A DNA stretch of 41,588 bases from Rhodoferax sp. (GCA_018061265.1 JAGOUM010000018.1:1-41588); one strand, 5' to 3'. Counted from the first letter of the stretch, positions 25,887-34,977 are shown. Translations and numbers: made by a program. The notes: generated by a model from the sequence alone, not told the origin.

Positions 25887-26369
25887 TCAGCGTGACAGCA
25901 GCACGATCGCGCGCGCCTCAATCGCCTGTCCCTGCCCGACTGGCCCCATCTTTTCACTGGTCTTGGCTTTGACATTGACCTGATCCAGTTCCAGTCCCAG
26001 CGTCCGGGCGATCTGGGTACGCATGGCCGGTAGATGACGCATCAGCCTGGGGGCCTGGGCGATGATGGTGCTGTCGATGTTGCCAATCTCGTAGCCCTTG
26101 GCGCGCACGCGCCGCGCTGCTTCGAGCAACAAGGTACTGGAGTCAGCGCATTTGAAACGCACATCGGTATCGGGAAAATGGCTGCCAATGTCACCCAGTG
26201 CTGCTGCACCCAGCAGCGCATCGGTGATGGCGTGTAATAACGCATCCGCATCCGAGTGCCCCAGCAGGCCAAGATGAAAAGGCACCTCCACCCCGCCCAG
26301 CATCAGCTTGCGCCCGGCAACCAGTGCGTGGATGTCCCAGCCTTCACCAATTCTGAACTGCATGCTCAT
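25887..26369 (-). CDS. ispF: 2-C-methyl-D-erythritol 2,4-cyclodiphosphate synthase
   Basis: A 160-residue cytoplasmic enzyme of the methylerythritol phosphate route to isoprenoids. It opens [15 protein letters not shown] with the zinc-binding DxH, followed by [15 protein letters not shown] with the zinc-binding His, SHFPDTD and [11 protein letters not shown] with the substrate Thr-Ser. It begins 9 bases after the ispD stop, so the two form an operon. A second in-frame ATG at 26363 is also possible. Confidence 0.96.
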   Translation of the reverse strand: MSMQFRIGEGWDIHALVAGRKLMLGGVEVPFHLGLLGHSDADALLHAITDALLGAAALGDIGSHFPDTDVRFKCADSSTLLLEAARRVRAKGYEIGNIDSTIIAQAPRLMRHLPAMRTQIARTLGLELDQVNVKAKTSEKMGPVGQGQAIEARAIVLLSR

Positions 26370-26378
26370 GGGCCAAGG

Positions 26379-27104
26379 TCAGGCTTGCCGACTTGCCAGA
26401 ATGGCCTGCGCCAGTTCAAAGTCAGGCGGGTAAGTGACCTTGAAGTTCTGCGCGCTGCCAGGCACCAGTCTGGGTGCCAAGCCCATGGCCTCGATGGCGC
26501 TTGACTCGTCTGTCACGGTATCACCCGCCAGTTCCAAAGCGTCGAGCAGGCTGCCAATGCGAAACATTTGTGGTGTTTGTGCCAGCCATTTATCCGCTCG
26601 CGGCAAGGTGGCAGTCACCCGGTCGGCACGGGCGGCCTTCAGCGTATCGGGCAGCGGCAAGGCCAGCAAGCCGCCCACCTCGTCGTTCAGACAGGCATCC
26701 AGCAACTGGTTGATTTGCGCCGGGGTGATCAAGCACCGCGCGGCATCATGGACCAGCACCCAGTCATGTGCCACCGCACCCTCATCAAGCAGTGCGTTCA
26801 GACCGTTAAAAACGCTTCCAGCCCTTGTGGAACCACCACATGACGCTATCACAAATGAAGCATTCAACGCCTGAGGGGTTTGAAAGAACCGGTCGTCTGG
26901 CGACACCACCACCAGCGTCTGGTCAATCCGTGCCACCTCGGCAAAGGCCGCCAGTGTGTGCATCACCATCGGCTTGCCCGCAATGATCTGGTATTGCTTT
27001 GGTCCGGCCACGCCAGCACGCGAACCGGTGCCTGCGCAGGGAATCAGCGCCCAGCAGCGGGGCATGGCGGCAGGAGCAAGGGCGATGTGGGTGAGTTCTG
27101 TCAT
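26379..27104 (-). CDS. ispD: 2-C-methyl-D-erythritol 4-phosphate cytidylyltransferase
   Basis: A 241-residue enzyme that joins CTP to methylerythritol phosphate in isoprenoid synthesis. The N-terminal nucleotide-binding segment is ALIPCAGTGSRAGVAGPKQY, split by the catalytic Arg/Lys pair. VLVHDAARCLIT and the C-terminal TDESSAIEAMG complete the IspD signature. Divergent from mfd with only 33 bases between the start codons, so the promoters must overlap the other gene's 5' end. Confidence 0.95.
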   Translation of the reverse strand: MTELTHIALAPAAMPRCWALIPCAGTGSRAGVAGPKQYQIIAGKPMVMHTLAAFAEVARIDQTLVVVSPDDRFFQTPQALNASFVIASCGGSTRAGSVFNGLNALLDEGAVAHDWVLVHDAARCLITPAQINQLLDACLNDEVGGLLALPLPDTLKAARADRVTATLPRADKWLAQTPQMFRIGSLLDALELAGDTVTDESSAIEAMGLAPRLVPGSAQNFKVTYPPDFELAQAILASRQA

Positions 27105-27137
27105 GGTGTGGGCTGCATTCTAGAATCCCTTCCTCCT

Positions 27138-30100
27138 ATGGATTTACCCAAACTCACTCCCGGCAAACGCTACACCCTCCCCCGACCGGTTGGCTCTGCC
27201 GACGCGCTGCTGCTGGCCCAGCTGGCCATGCGCGACAAAACGCTAGCAAAAGTCACCGCCATCGTCACTGCAGACGCACCTGATGCCCAGCGCCTCATCG
27301 ACGAAATGGCGTTTTTTGCGCCCGAGTTACGCTGTGTGCTGTTCCCCGACTGGGAGACCCTGCCCTACGATACGTTTTCGCCGCATCAGGATCTGATCAG
27401 CGAGCGCCTGGCCACCTTGTGGCGCATCAGCCAGCATGACCGTGACACCGGCGCCGACGTGGTGCTGGTGCCCGCCACCACCGCGCTGTACCGACTGGCA
27501 CCGCCCAGCTTTCTGGCGGGCACCACCTTTCATTTCAAGGTCAAACAGCGCCTGAACGAGGCCAAACTCAAGGCCCAGCTCACCTTGGCAGGCTATAGCC
27601 ATGTGACGCAGGTGGTCAGCCCCGGTGAATATGCCGTGCGCGGTGGGCTGATTGACCTGTTTCCCATGGGTTCACCGGTGCCCTACCGGGTGGACCTGTT
27701 TGACGACGAGATTGACAGCATTCGCACCTTTGATCCTGACAGCCAGCGTAGCCTGTACCCGGTGCCCGAAGTGCGGCTGCTGCCCGGGCGCGAATTTCCG
27801 ATGGACGACGAGGCGCGCGCGCGTTTTCGCCACCGCTGGCGTGAGCTGCTCGAAGGTGACCCGACCCGCAGCCGCATCTACAAAGACATGGGCAACGGTG
27901 TGGCCACGGCCGGCATTGAGTATTACTTGCCGCTGTTCTTTGATGCCACCGCCACGGTATTTGACTACCTGGGCGAGGCCGCCACCGTGGTGTTACACGG
28001 CGATCTGGAGCCTGCGTTTGCCCACTTCTGGCAGGACACGCGTGAACGCCATCGGTTGCTGCAAGGTGACCCGGAGCGCCCGGTGTTGCCTCCCGATGCC
28101 TTGTTTTTAAGTGCCGAGCAGTTTTATGCTCAGGTCAAGCCGCATGCACAGTTGGCGCTGCGACCCGCGCAAAGCGAGGTCGCCGACAGCGGCCAATTCG
28201 TTCGGCTGGGTGACCTGACCGTGATCCGGGGCGCCGACGACCCGCTGGCCAGGCTGAAGGCCCACATCCGCAACACCCAGCAGCGCATTCTGGTGCTGGC
28301 CGAGAGTGATGGCCGACGTGCCAGCTTGCTGGACTTCTTGCACAGCAGCGCGTTCGACCCACCGGCGTTTGACTCACTGTCGGAGTTTCTGGGCAGCGAC
28401 GAGAGAATTGGCATTGCCACCAGCGGCCTGGCCACCGGTTTTGGCTGGCTGGAAAGTGGCGTTGACTTTGTCACTGAAACCGAGCTGTTTGCCGCCAGCC
28501 CGACCACGCGTCGTCGCAAGAAGCAGGAGCAGGTCAGCGATGTTGAAGCGCTCATCAAGGACCTGAGTGAGCTTAAAGTGGGTGACCCGGTGGTGCACAG
28601 CGCTCACGGCATTGGCCGCTACCGCGGGCTGATCAACCTCGACCTGGGTAACAAGCTGCCCAATGGCGAGCCGGAAATCCAGGAGTTTTTGCATCTGGAA
28701 TACGCCGACAAAGCCACGCTGTATGTGCCGGTGAGCCAGCTTCAACTGATCAGTCGTTACACAGGCGTCAGCCCGGACGAAGCGCCATTACACAAGCTCG
28801 GCAGCGGCCAGTGGGAAAAGGCCAAACGCAAGGCCGCCGAGCAGGTGCGCGACAGCGCCGCTGAGTTGCTCAATATCTACGCGCGCCGTGCCGCACGCGA
28901 GGGACATGCCTTCAGGTACAGCCCCAACGACTACGAAACCTTTGCCAATGATTTTGGCTTTGAAGAAACCGCCGACCAGAAAGCGGCCATTCATGCCGTG
29001 ATTCAGGACATGATCAGCCCGCGCCCGATGGACCGACTGATTTGTGGCGATGTCGGCTTTGGCAAGACCGAAGTGGCCCTGCGTGCCGCCTTTATTGCCA
29101 TCACCGGCGGCAAACAGGTGGCATTTCTGGCACCCACCACGCTGCTGGCCGAGCAGCATTTCCAGACACTGGTGGACCGGTTTGCCAAATGGCCGGTGAA
29201 AGTGGCCGAGATGAGCCGCTTTCGCTCGGGCAAAGAAATCACCGCTGCGCTCAAAGGCGTGAGCGACGGCACCATTGACATTGTGGTGGGTACACACAAG
29301 CTGCTCAGTGAATCAACCAAGTTCAAGGATTTAGGGTTACTCATCATCGACGAAGAGCACCGCTTTGGCGTGCGCCACAAGGAACAGATGAAGGCCCTGC
29401 GCGCTGAGGTCGATGTGCTGACGCTGACCGCCACGCCGATTCCGCGCACGCTGGGCATGGCATTGGAGGGTCTGCGCGATTTGAGCGTGATCGCCACCGC
29501 GCCACAACGCCGCCTGGCCATCAAGACGTTTGTTCGCACCGAGGGCAATGGCGTGATCCGCGAAGCCGTGTTGCGCGAACTCAAACGCGGCGGCCAGGTT
29601 TACTTTTTGCATAACGAAGTCGAAACCATTGAGAACCGCCGCGCAAAACTGGAAGAGCTGTTGCCCGAGGCGCGCATTGCCGTGGCGCACGGCCAGATGC
29701 CCGAGCGCCAGCTCGAGGCCGTGATGCGTGACTTTGTGGCCCAGCGCAGCAATGTGCTGCTGTGCTCGACCATCATCGAGACCGGCATTGACGTGCCGAC
29801 CGCCAACACCATCGTGATGAGCCGCGCCGACAAGTTTGGGCTGGCGCAATTGCATCAGTTACGCGGCCGCGTGGGTCGCAGCCACCACCAGGCTTATGCC
29901 TACCTGATGGTGCCGGATCTGGAAGGCTTGACCAAACAGGCCACGCTGCGGCTGGACGCGATCCAGGCCATGGAAGAACTCGGCAGCGGGTTTTATCTGG
30001 CCATGCACGACCTGGAGATTCGTGGTGCCGGCGAGGTGCTGGGCGAAAACCAGAGCGGCAATATGCTGGAAGTGGGCTTTCAGCTCTATAACGAAATGCT

Positions 30101-30617
30101 GGCCGAGGCCGTGCGCTGTCTCAAGGCGGGCAAAGAGCCGGATTTGCTGAGCCCACTGAACGTCACCACCGACATCAACCTGCACGCCCCAGCGCTGTTG
30201 CCCGATGATTTTTGTGGCGATGTGCATTTGCGCCTGAGTTTTTACAAGAAGCTCGCCACCGCCAAAACCGCCAACCAGATTGACGCGTTGATGGAAGAAA
30301 TCATCGACCGCTTTGGCAAGCTGCCGGCGCAGGCACAAACCCTCATCGACGTGCACCGCCTGCGGGTGCTGAGTCAGCCCTATGGTGTGACCAAGGTCGA
30401 TGCCGCACCAGGCGTGATCACCATCACTTTCAAGCCCAACCCGCCAATTGATGCGATGAAGATCATTGCGCTGATCCAGAAAAACAAGCACATCAAGCTC
30501 GCCGGCAATGAAAAACTGCGCATCGAGCGTGCCTTACCCGACGCAAAGGACCGGGCACAGATGGTGCGGGATGTGCTCAAGAACCTCGGGCAACCGGTGA
30601 CTGAAACAGCTCAGTAG
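27138..30617 (+). CDS. mfd: Transcription-repair coupling factor
   Basis: A 1159-residue DNA translocase that removes stalled RNA polymerase and recruits UvrA. An N-terminal UvrB-like module contains LFPDWETLPYDTFSP and YAVRGGLIDLFPMG. The RNA-polymerase-interacting CarD-like domain has VGDPVVHSAHGIGRYRGL. The helicase core has Walker A Lys643 in CGDVGFGKTEVALRAA, DEEH at 738-741, LTATPIPRTLGMAL and the RG-type QLRGRVGRS. The C-terminal TRCF domain follows. The start at 27138 is chosen for family match. No Shine-Dalgarno is present; TAGAAT at 27121-27126 could be a -10 that gives a very short leader. Confidence 0.97.
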   Translation: MDLPKLTPGKRYTLPRPVGSADALLLAQLAMRDKTLAKVTAIVTADAPDAQRLIDEMAFFAPELRCVLFPDWETLPYDTFSPHQDLISERLATLWRISQHDRDTGADVVLVPATTALYRLAPPSFLAGTTFHFKVKQRLNEAKLKAQLTLAGYSHVTQVVSPGEYAVRGGLIDLFPMGSPVPYRVDLFDDEIDSIRTFDPDSQRSLYPVPEVRLLPGREFPMDDEARARFRHRWRELLEGDPTRSRIYKDMGNGVATAGIEYYLPLFFDATATVFDYLGEAATVVLHGDLEPAFAHFWQDTRERHRLLQGDPERPVLPPDALFLSAEQFYAQVKPHAQLALRPAQSEVADSGQFVRLGDLTVIRGADDPLARLKAHIRNTQQRILVLAESDGRRASLLDFLHSSAFDPPAFDSLSEFLGSDERIGIATSGLATGFGWLESGVDFVTETELFAASPTTRRRKKQEQVSDVEALIKDLSELKVGDPVVHSAHGIGRYRGLINLDLGNKLPNGEPEIQEFLHLEYADKATLYVPVSQLQLISRYTGVSPDEAPLHKLGSGQWEKAKRKAAEQVRDSAAELLNIYARRAAREGHAFRYSPNDYETFANDFGFEETADQKAAIHAVIQDMISPRPMDRLICGDVGFGKTEVALRAAFIAITGGKQVAFLAPTTLLAEQHFQTLVDRFAKWPVKVAEMSRFRSGKEITAALKGVSDGTIDIVVGTHKLLSESTKFKDLGLLIIDEEHRFGVRHKEQMKALRAEVDVLTLTATPIPRTLGMALEGLRDLSVIATAPQRRLAIKTFVRTEGNGVIREAVLRELKRGGQVYFLHNEVETIENRRAKLEELLPEARIAVAHGQMPERQLEAVMRDFVAQRSNVLLCSTIIETGIDVPTANTIVMSRADKFGLAQLHQLRGRVGRSHHQAYAYLMVPDLEGLTKQATLRLDAIQAMEELGSGFYLAMHDLEIRGAGEVLGENQSGNMLEVGFQLYNEMLAEAVRCLKAGKEPDLLSPLNVTTDINLHAPALLPDDFCGDVHLRLSFYKKLATAKTANQIDALMEEIIDRFGKLPAQAQTLIDVHRLRVLSQPYGVTKVDAAPGVITITFKPNPPIDAMKIIALIQKNKHIKLAGNEKLRIERALPDAKDRAQMVRDVLKNLGQPVTETAQ

Positions 30618-30916
30618 ACGCGGCCAAGGCCGTGTCGCTGTCGCACGCGCTCACAGGCATCACTGCCCTGGGCGAACTCCCGGCACGGTGACGGTCGCCA
30701 CGGGTAAATGCCGCAGCTGACCTGTTCACCCACCTGGCCGACCAGCGCCGCACATCGAACGGGTTGATGGTCGGTGCCGCGCATTCGGCTGGTGCTGGCG
30801 GTGACTTCGACGGTCAAGCCAGAGGGCACTTGACCACCCAGCTCGTCCACCTCCGAGGACGAAAAGTCGACCCGAAAACTGGCGCAGCAGGCGCCGCACG
30901 CGGTACATTGACTCAT
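30611..30916 (-). CDS. Small YkgJ-type cysteine-cluster protein
   Basis: A 101-residue protein of the YkgJ (UPF0153) family. It begins MSQCTACGACCASFRV with the CxxCxxCC cluster and continues with RCAALVGQVG, then CGIYPWRPSPCREFAQGSDAC with the C-terminal cysteine cluster. It is a compact relative of the larger protein at 4518-5339. The 3' end overlaps the end of mfd by 7 bases, tail to tail. Function unknown; a metal-binding role is suspected from the family. Confidence 0.85.
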   Translation of the reverse strand: MSQCTACGACCASFRVDFSSSEVDELGGQVPSGLTVEVTASTSRMRGTDHQPVRCAALVGQVGEQVSCGIYPWRPSPCREFAQGSDACERVRQRHGLGRVY

Positions 30917-31234
30917 GGCCTGCCCAGGGCTTCAGTCGCCACACCACCCCGCCGGACCAACGGCAGCCAAAATCGTCAAGTCTGACAAGCCAGGTGAAAC
31001 AGGTGCGACAAGTGCGCTGGGCGGATTGATGTTGCTGTGCATAGGCAAGGCGACTCCAGTGAGAGCTTGGGTGTGGCGGATTGTTACCGAAGACGGGCAA
31101 GACCACCGGCGCGACGGATCGGGCACCGGATGCCCGGTTGCCTGACCCGGCTGGTGCTGCCCCAGTGGGTTCGCAAACGCACAGACACAAAGGCGGCACT
31201 TCGTCACAGTGCCAAGCTTCAACAGGAGTTTTTT
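30917..31234. other. Divergent intergenic region, no gene seen
   Basis: This 318-base gap separates the YkgJ-like start from the crystallin-like start. An upstream extension of the crystallin frame exists, but it contains no signal peptide or family match and is discarded. Promoters for both genes should lie here; none could be pinpointed. Confidence 0.5.
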
Positions 31235-32341
31235 ATGACCTTACGCCTTCAATCCATTTTGGCCCTGGCCAGCGTGGCTTTCGCCACCCAATCCGCGGCG
31301 CAGGTCACTTTTTATGCCCAGGACGAGTTTCAAGGACCCTCCTTTTCCTCGCGCCGTGCCATCAATGACTTGCAACGTTTCGGCTTCAACGACCGGGCTT
31401 CGTCGGTAACGGTCGCCTCCGAGCGGTGGGAAGTCTGCGAGAGCCGACGATTTGGTGGCCGATGTGTGGTGTTGCGCGCCGGTAGCTATCCCTCGTTGGC
31501 AGCCATGGGATTAAATGACCGGATTTCTTCGGCACGGCTGATTCAACGCGAAGCCCGTATTGATGCACAGCGGTATGCACCAGCACCCGTCAAGGCGCAG
31601 ATCACTCTGTATGAGAACAAGGACTTTGGCGGCCAGACCTATGTGGCCAGTCAGGCGATCACGAATTTTCAACGCCTTCGTTTTAACGACCGTGCCTCAT
31701 CAGTTGAAGTGCAAGCCGGTTGGTGGGAGGCTTGTGAGGACGCTGATTTTCAGGGCCAGTGTGTGTTGCTTCGCCCCGGGCGTTATCCATCGCTGGCGGC
31801 GATGGGCTTGAACAACCGCATCTCTTCAGTCCGCGTTTCAACTCAGGCGGCGCATACCCTGCCGGCTGGCCCACCACGGGCTGCTGATCAAGCCAACTTT
31901 AATCGCCGCGATGACGAACGCCTCTATCAAGCCGATGTCGTGTCGGTGCGGGCAGTGGTTGGACCACCTGAAAAACGCTGCTGGATCGAGCGTGAACAAG
32001 TCAGCGCTGAATCACGCTCAAGCAATGTACCCGGTGCCATTGCCGGTGCCCTGCTGGGTGGCATCCTGGGCCATCAGGTCGGTGGTGGTACGGGCAAGGA
32101 CCTGGCCACGGTTGGCGGTGCCGTGGCGGGGGCAGCCATTGGTGCCCAAGCCGGACGTAACAACAGCACACCCCAAATCACCACCCAGGACGTAGAACGT
32201 TGCCGCGAGGTACCCAGCAGTGCCAAGCCGCAGTTTTGGGATGTCACCTACCGGTTTCGCGGGCAGGACCACCAGGTTCAGATGACTCAGCCACCGGGCG
32301 CCACGGTGACGGTGAACGCGCAGGGTGAGCCGCGAACCTGA
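31235..32341 (+). CDS. Secreted beta/gamma-crystallin and glycine-zipper protein
   Basis: A 368-residue protein. A signal peptide (residues 1-22, ALASVAFATQSAAQ) is followed by two repeats similar to beta/gamma-crystallin modules, about residues 23-105 and 116-200. Each repeat has a VTFYAQDEFQG/ITLYENKDFGG opening, FNDRASSV in the middle, a W-E-xCE-x-x-x-F-x-G segment and a PSLAAMGLN ending. After an Asp/Arg-rich spacer, a glycine-zipper 2TM-like segment (AIAGALLGGILGHQVGGGTG, with AGAAIGAQAG) follows, typical of outer-membrane-linked SlyB/Rick-17kDa-type domains. CAGGAG lies upstream of the start. It probably is an envelope protein responding to stress or desiccation. Confidence 0.82.
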   Translation: MTLRLQSILALASVAFATQSAAQVTFYAQDEFQGPSFSSRRAINDLQRFGFNDRASSVTVASERWEVCESRRFGGRCVVLRAGSYPSLAAMGLNDRISSARLIQREARIDAQRYAPAPVKAQITLYENKDFGGQTYVASQAITNFQRLRFNDRASSVEVQAGWWEACEDADFQGQCVLLRPGRYPSLAAMGLNNRISSVRVSTQAAHTLPAGPPRAADQANFNRRDDERLYQADVVSVRAVVGPPEKRCWIEREQVSAESRSSNVPGAIAGALLGGILGHQVGGGTGKDLATVGGAVAGAAIGAQAGRNNSTPQITTQDVERCREVPSSAKPQFWDVTYRFRGQDHQVQMTQPPGATVTVNAQGEPRT

Positions 32342-32370
32342 TGACACTGAATGACGCCAAAGTCGGCGGA

Positions 32371-33150
32371 TCAGCCCAACAACCCGTCTGCCACCAGCTT
32401 GAAAGACACCACAAACAGGCTGATCTGCACCACCCGGTAAAACCAGACCTCCGAAATTCGGCGGGTCAACCAGGCACCTAACACAGCACCTGCCAACGCG
32501 ACAGGGACCAGTTGTGCAGCGTCCCACAACATAGCGGTTGAATACGGCCGCAGGTTTTGGTATGGCCAGATTTTGGCCGCGTTGATCACCGCAAAAAGAA
32601 GGGTGGCTGTACCCGAAAACTGTGCTTTGGGCAGTTTCTGTGGCAACAAATAGATCTGGAATGGTGGCCCCCCTGCGTGAGAGATAAAGCTGGTGAAACC
32701 GGTCAGTGTGCCCCAGAACCACCCCTTGAGCACAACAATGGGCTGAGCCACAGCGTTGGAAGTTTTGCGCAGCCAGACGTTGAGACAAAAACCAATGCCC
32801 ATGCAACCAATCATCAGCGTGATGGCACGGTCGGACACCATTGACGCCGTCAGCCAGCCCACCACCACACCCAATACCCCGGCAGGAATCAGAATCCGCA
32901 GATTGGCCACACTGAAATCCCGCCGGTAAAGCCAGATACCAGCCAGGTCGGAAATGACATACAGGGGCAACAGAAGCACTGCTGCCTTGACCGGCGACAT
33001 CACCAGCGACAACAATGGCACCGACAACATGCCCACTGCGGGGAGTCCGCCCTTGGAAAGCCCGACCAGCAAAGCAGCCAGCGCCGCCAGCCAGAAAAAA
33101 CCGTCAACCGTCAATGTTGCCCCCGGGAATCCATTCAGGCCTGCGCCCAC
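32371..33150 (-). CDS. TauE/SafE-family membrane exporter
   Basis: A 259-residue inner-membrane protein with about eight hydrophobic segments. The family signature LLVGLSKGGLPAVGMLSVP appears near the N-terminus, and GFTSFISHAGGPPFQIYLLP in the second half, the repeated G-x-x-S/H-x-G-G-P element. Members move small sulfonates, sulfite or organic acids. The GTG start at 33150 overlaps the preceding lyase gene by 16 bases, so it is probably translated in the same operon; a downstream TTG at about 33115 is an alternative. It is the last gene of the catabolic row. Confidence 0.85.
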   Translation of the reverse strand: MGAGLNGFPGATLTVDGFFWLAALAALLVGLSKGGLPAVGMLSVPLLSLVMSPVKAAVLLLPLYVISDLAGIWLYRRDFSVANLRILIPAGVLGVVVGWLTASMVSDRAITLMIGCMGIGFCLNVWLRKTSNAVAQPIVVLKGWFWGTLTGFTSFISHAGGPPFQIYLLPQKLPKAQFSGTATLLFAVINAAKIWPYQNLRPYSTAMLWDAAQLVPVALAGAVLGAWLTRRISEVWFYRVVQISLFVVSFKLVADGLLG

Positions 33151-34058
33151 CCCTTGGGCAGACCCGCCAGCGGCGTCATGCCGTAGATGGGCTCGCCCGG
33201 TAGTCCGGCTTGCAGGGGTTGGCGTGCGGCGATGAGTTTGTCGATGTCCACACCCGTTGTGATACCCATGGCCTCAAACATGAAGACCAGGTCTTCGGTG
33301 ACGACGTTGCCCGACGCCCCCGGCGCGTAAGGGCACCCGCCCAAGCCGCCCAAGGATGCATCGAAGGTGCGCACACCCACGTCGTATGCCGCCATGCAGT
33401 TGGCCAGGCCCAGGCCACGGGTGTTGTGCATGTGGGCGGCACCGGTTTTACTGCCAATGGCGGTGCGCACCAGGTTGAACAGACGGCGCACCTGCGCCGG
33501 GTTGGCCATGCCGGTGGTGTCTGACAAACCGGCTTCGTCGGCACCGGCTTCGATCACTTGCTCGGCCATCCAGACCACGTCCGCGTCGGTCACGATGCCC
33601 TGAATGGTGCAGCCAAAGGCGGTGGACAAGCCCGCCTCAATCTTCACGCCGGGTGCAATCTCGTTGCGAAGTCTGACGATGGCGCGCACTTCTTCCACCA
33701 TGTCTTTGCGGCTTTTGCGCACGTTGGCCAGCGAATGCGCCTCGCTGGCGCTGCACGGAATGGTGAGCTTGTGCACGCCTGAGCGCAGCGCGCCTTCGGC
33801 CCCTTTGAGGTTGGGCACCAGTGCCATCACGGTCAAACCCGGGTACTGCAAGGCATGTTTGACCACTTCGGCGCAGTCGGCCATTTGCGGCAGCAGTTTG
33901 GCGGGCACAAAAGAGCCCACCTCGATCTCGCGCAGGCCCGCCGCCACCAGCGCGTCTATCCACTTGAACTTGTCAGCCGTGGGCATGGTGGCCTTGACCG
34001 ATTGCAGGCCGTCGCGCGGGCCGACTTCAGAGATGAGAACGTCAGCAGAATGTGTCAT
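33135..34058 (-). CDS. HMG-CoA-lyase-type aldolase
   Basis: A 307-residue enzyme of the HMG-CoA lyase branch of the DRE-TIM metallolyases. The metal/active-site box EVGPRDGLQ is at about residues 11-19. STAFGCTIQG, the metal-binding HMHNTRGLGLAN and the lyase signature GGLGGCPYAPGASGN with its catalytic Cys follow. The usual His-x-His-Asp-Thr is His-x-His-Asn-Thr here, so substrate or kinetics may differ from classical HMG-CoA lyase. The start ATG is at 34058, with a palindromic repeat just upstream. In the cluster it would cleave a CoA thioester made by the CaiB-type gene. Confidence 0.88.
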   Translation of the reverse strand: MTHSADVLISEVGPRDGLQSVKATMPTADKFKWIDALVAAGLREIEVGSFVPAKLLPQMADCAEVVKHALQYPGLTVMALVPNLKGAEGALRSGVHKLTIPCSASEAHSLANVRKSRKDMVEEVRAIVRLRNEIAPGVKIEAGLSTAFGCTIQGIVTDADVVWMAEQVIEAGADEAGLSDTTGMANPAQVRRLFNLVRTAIGSKTGAAHMHNTRGLGLANCMAAYDVGVRTFDASLGGLGGCPYAPGASGNVVTEDLVFMFEAMGITTGVDIDKLIAARQPLQAGLPGEPIYGMTPLAGLPKGWAQA

Positions 34059-34084
34059 GGTGAGTGCAGTATGAAAATAATATG

Positions 34085-34130
34085 AGCACCTAGCGCTTTA
34101 TCAATAAGCGCTGGCGGGTGTTTTTTGTCA
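34085..34130. repeat. Palindromic repeat between the AroE-like and lyase genes (copy c)
   Basis: TAGCGCTTTATCAATAAGCGCTGG contains an inverted repeat AGCGCTT/AAGCGCT around ATCAAT, shown here in two parts: TAGCGCTTTATC and AATAAGCGCTGG. It fills most of the 85-base gap between the two genes and probably is transcribed. It belongs to the same family as the copies at 34988-35040 and 40295-40350, judged by the AAGCGCTGG core. Confidence 0.5.
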
Positions 34131-34143
34131 AATTTTCGGTCGA

Positions 34144-34977
34144 TCAGGCGGCCTCTGCGGCGGCGCGCAGCTCATCAGGCGTGGGCACCGGGTAGCCAAA
34201 ATACTCCAGGTACGCCGGAATTTGCTCGTACAACATGTCAGCCCCCATCTGGATGCGGCAACCCTTGACCTGCGCGGCTTTCAAAAACGCCGTCATGTCG
34301 GTTTTCATCACCACTTCACCCACAAAGGTGCTGGCGTCGACCCGGTCCATGTCCACCGGCAGTGGGTCGCCGTCTTTCATGCCCAGCGGAGTGGCGTTGA
34401 CCAGCAGTTCATAACCCGCCGGGTCTTTGGAGTCGGTGCGAATCGTCATGCTGGGGTAATGCTGCATCAGACGCGAGGCCAAGCCTTTGGCCGAGGCGTC
34501 ATTCATGTCAAACAAATCCATCTCCAGCACCCCTGCGGCGGCCAGCGACGCGGCGATGGCGCAGCCCACCCCCCCGGCACCCACCACCAGCACACGTCGG
34601 CCACGCGGCTCGAACCCCTTGCGCTTGAGCCCGCGCACAAAACCCTCGCCATCAAACATGTCACCCTGCAGACGACCATCGGGCAGGCGACGCACGGCAT
34701 TGCAACTGCCGGCGATCTGGGCCGTGGGCAGAATATCGTCGAGCATGCCCACGGTGGTGACCTTGTGTGGCATGGTGATCAGCGCACCGCGGATATTGCC
34801 CAAATGGAACACCGAGCGCAAAAAACGCGGGTAGGGTTCGGACTGGCACGACATCGGCACCACGATCGCGTTGATGCCCACCCTGGCAAACCAGGGGTTG
34901 TAGATCAGCGGCGCCCGAAAAGCATAGGTGGGGTAGCCAATGTGGGCGATGATTTCGGTGTTGCCATCGATACGCAT
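34144..34977 (-). CDS. Shikimate-dehydrogenase-family oxidoreductase, atypical substrate site
   Basis: A 277-residue NADP-type dehydrogenase of the AroE fold. Catalytic-type residues are kept: Lys72 in ITMPHKVT, Asn93 in GSCNAV and Asp109 in GDMFDGEGF. The nucleotide site VLVVGAGGVGCAIAASLAAAG lies near 129-149, and NATPLGM follows. The anchor motif S-K-S-P at the N-terminus of true AroE is replaced by FRAP at residues 20-23 (GYPTYAFRAPLIYN), so both shikimate-carboxylate serines are missing. I infer a substrate other than shikimate. It lies between the TRAP transporter and the lyase on the same strand. The start lacks a clear ribosome-binding site. Confidence 0.82.
   Translation of the reverse strand: MRIDGNTEIIAHIGYPTYAFRAPLIYNPWFARVGINAIVVPMSCQSEPYPRFLRSVFHLGNIRGALITMPHKVTTVGMLDDILPTAQIAGSCNAVRRLPDGRLQGDMFDGEGFVRGLKRKGFEPRGRRVLVVGAGGVGCAIAASLAAAGVLEMDLFDMNDASAKGLASRLMQHYPSMTIRTDSKDPAGYELLVNATPLGMKDGDPLPVDMDRVDASTFVGEVVMKTDMTAFLKAAQVKGCRIQMGADMLYEQIPAYLEYFGYPVPTPDELRAAAEAA

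Noticed and set aside
34085-34130. Palindrome followed by T-run read as a rho-independent terminator
   Set aside because: The T-run is on the plus strand, where no gene would end; both neighbouring genes run on the minus strand. It fits the repeat family better.
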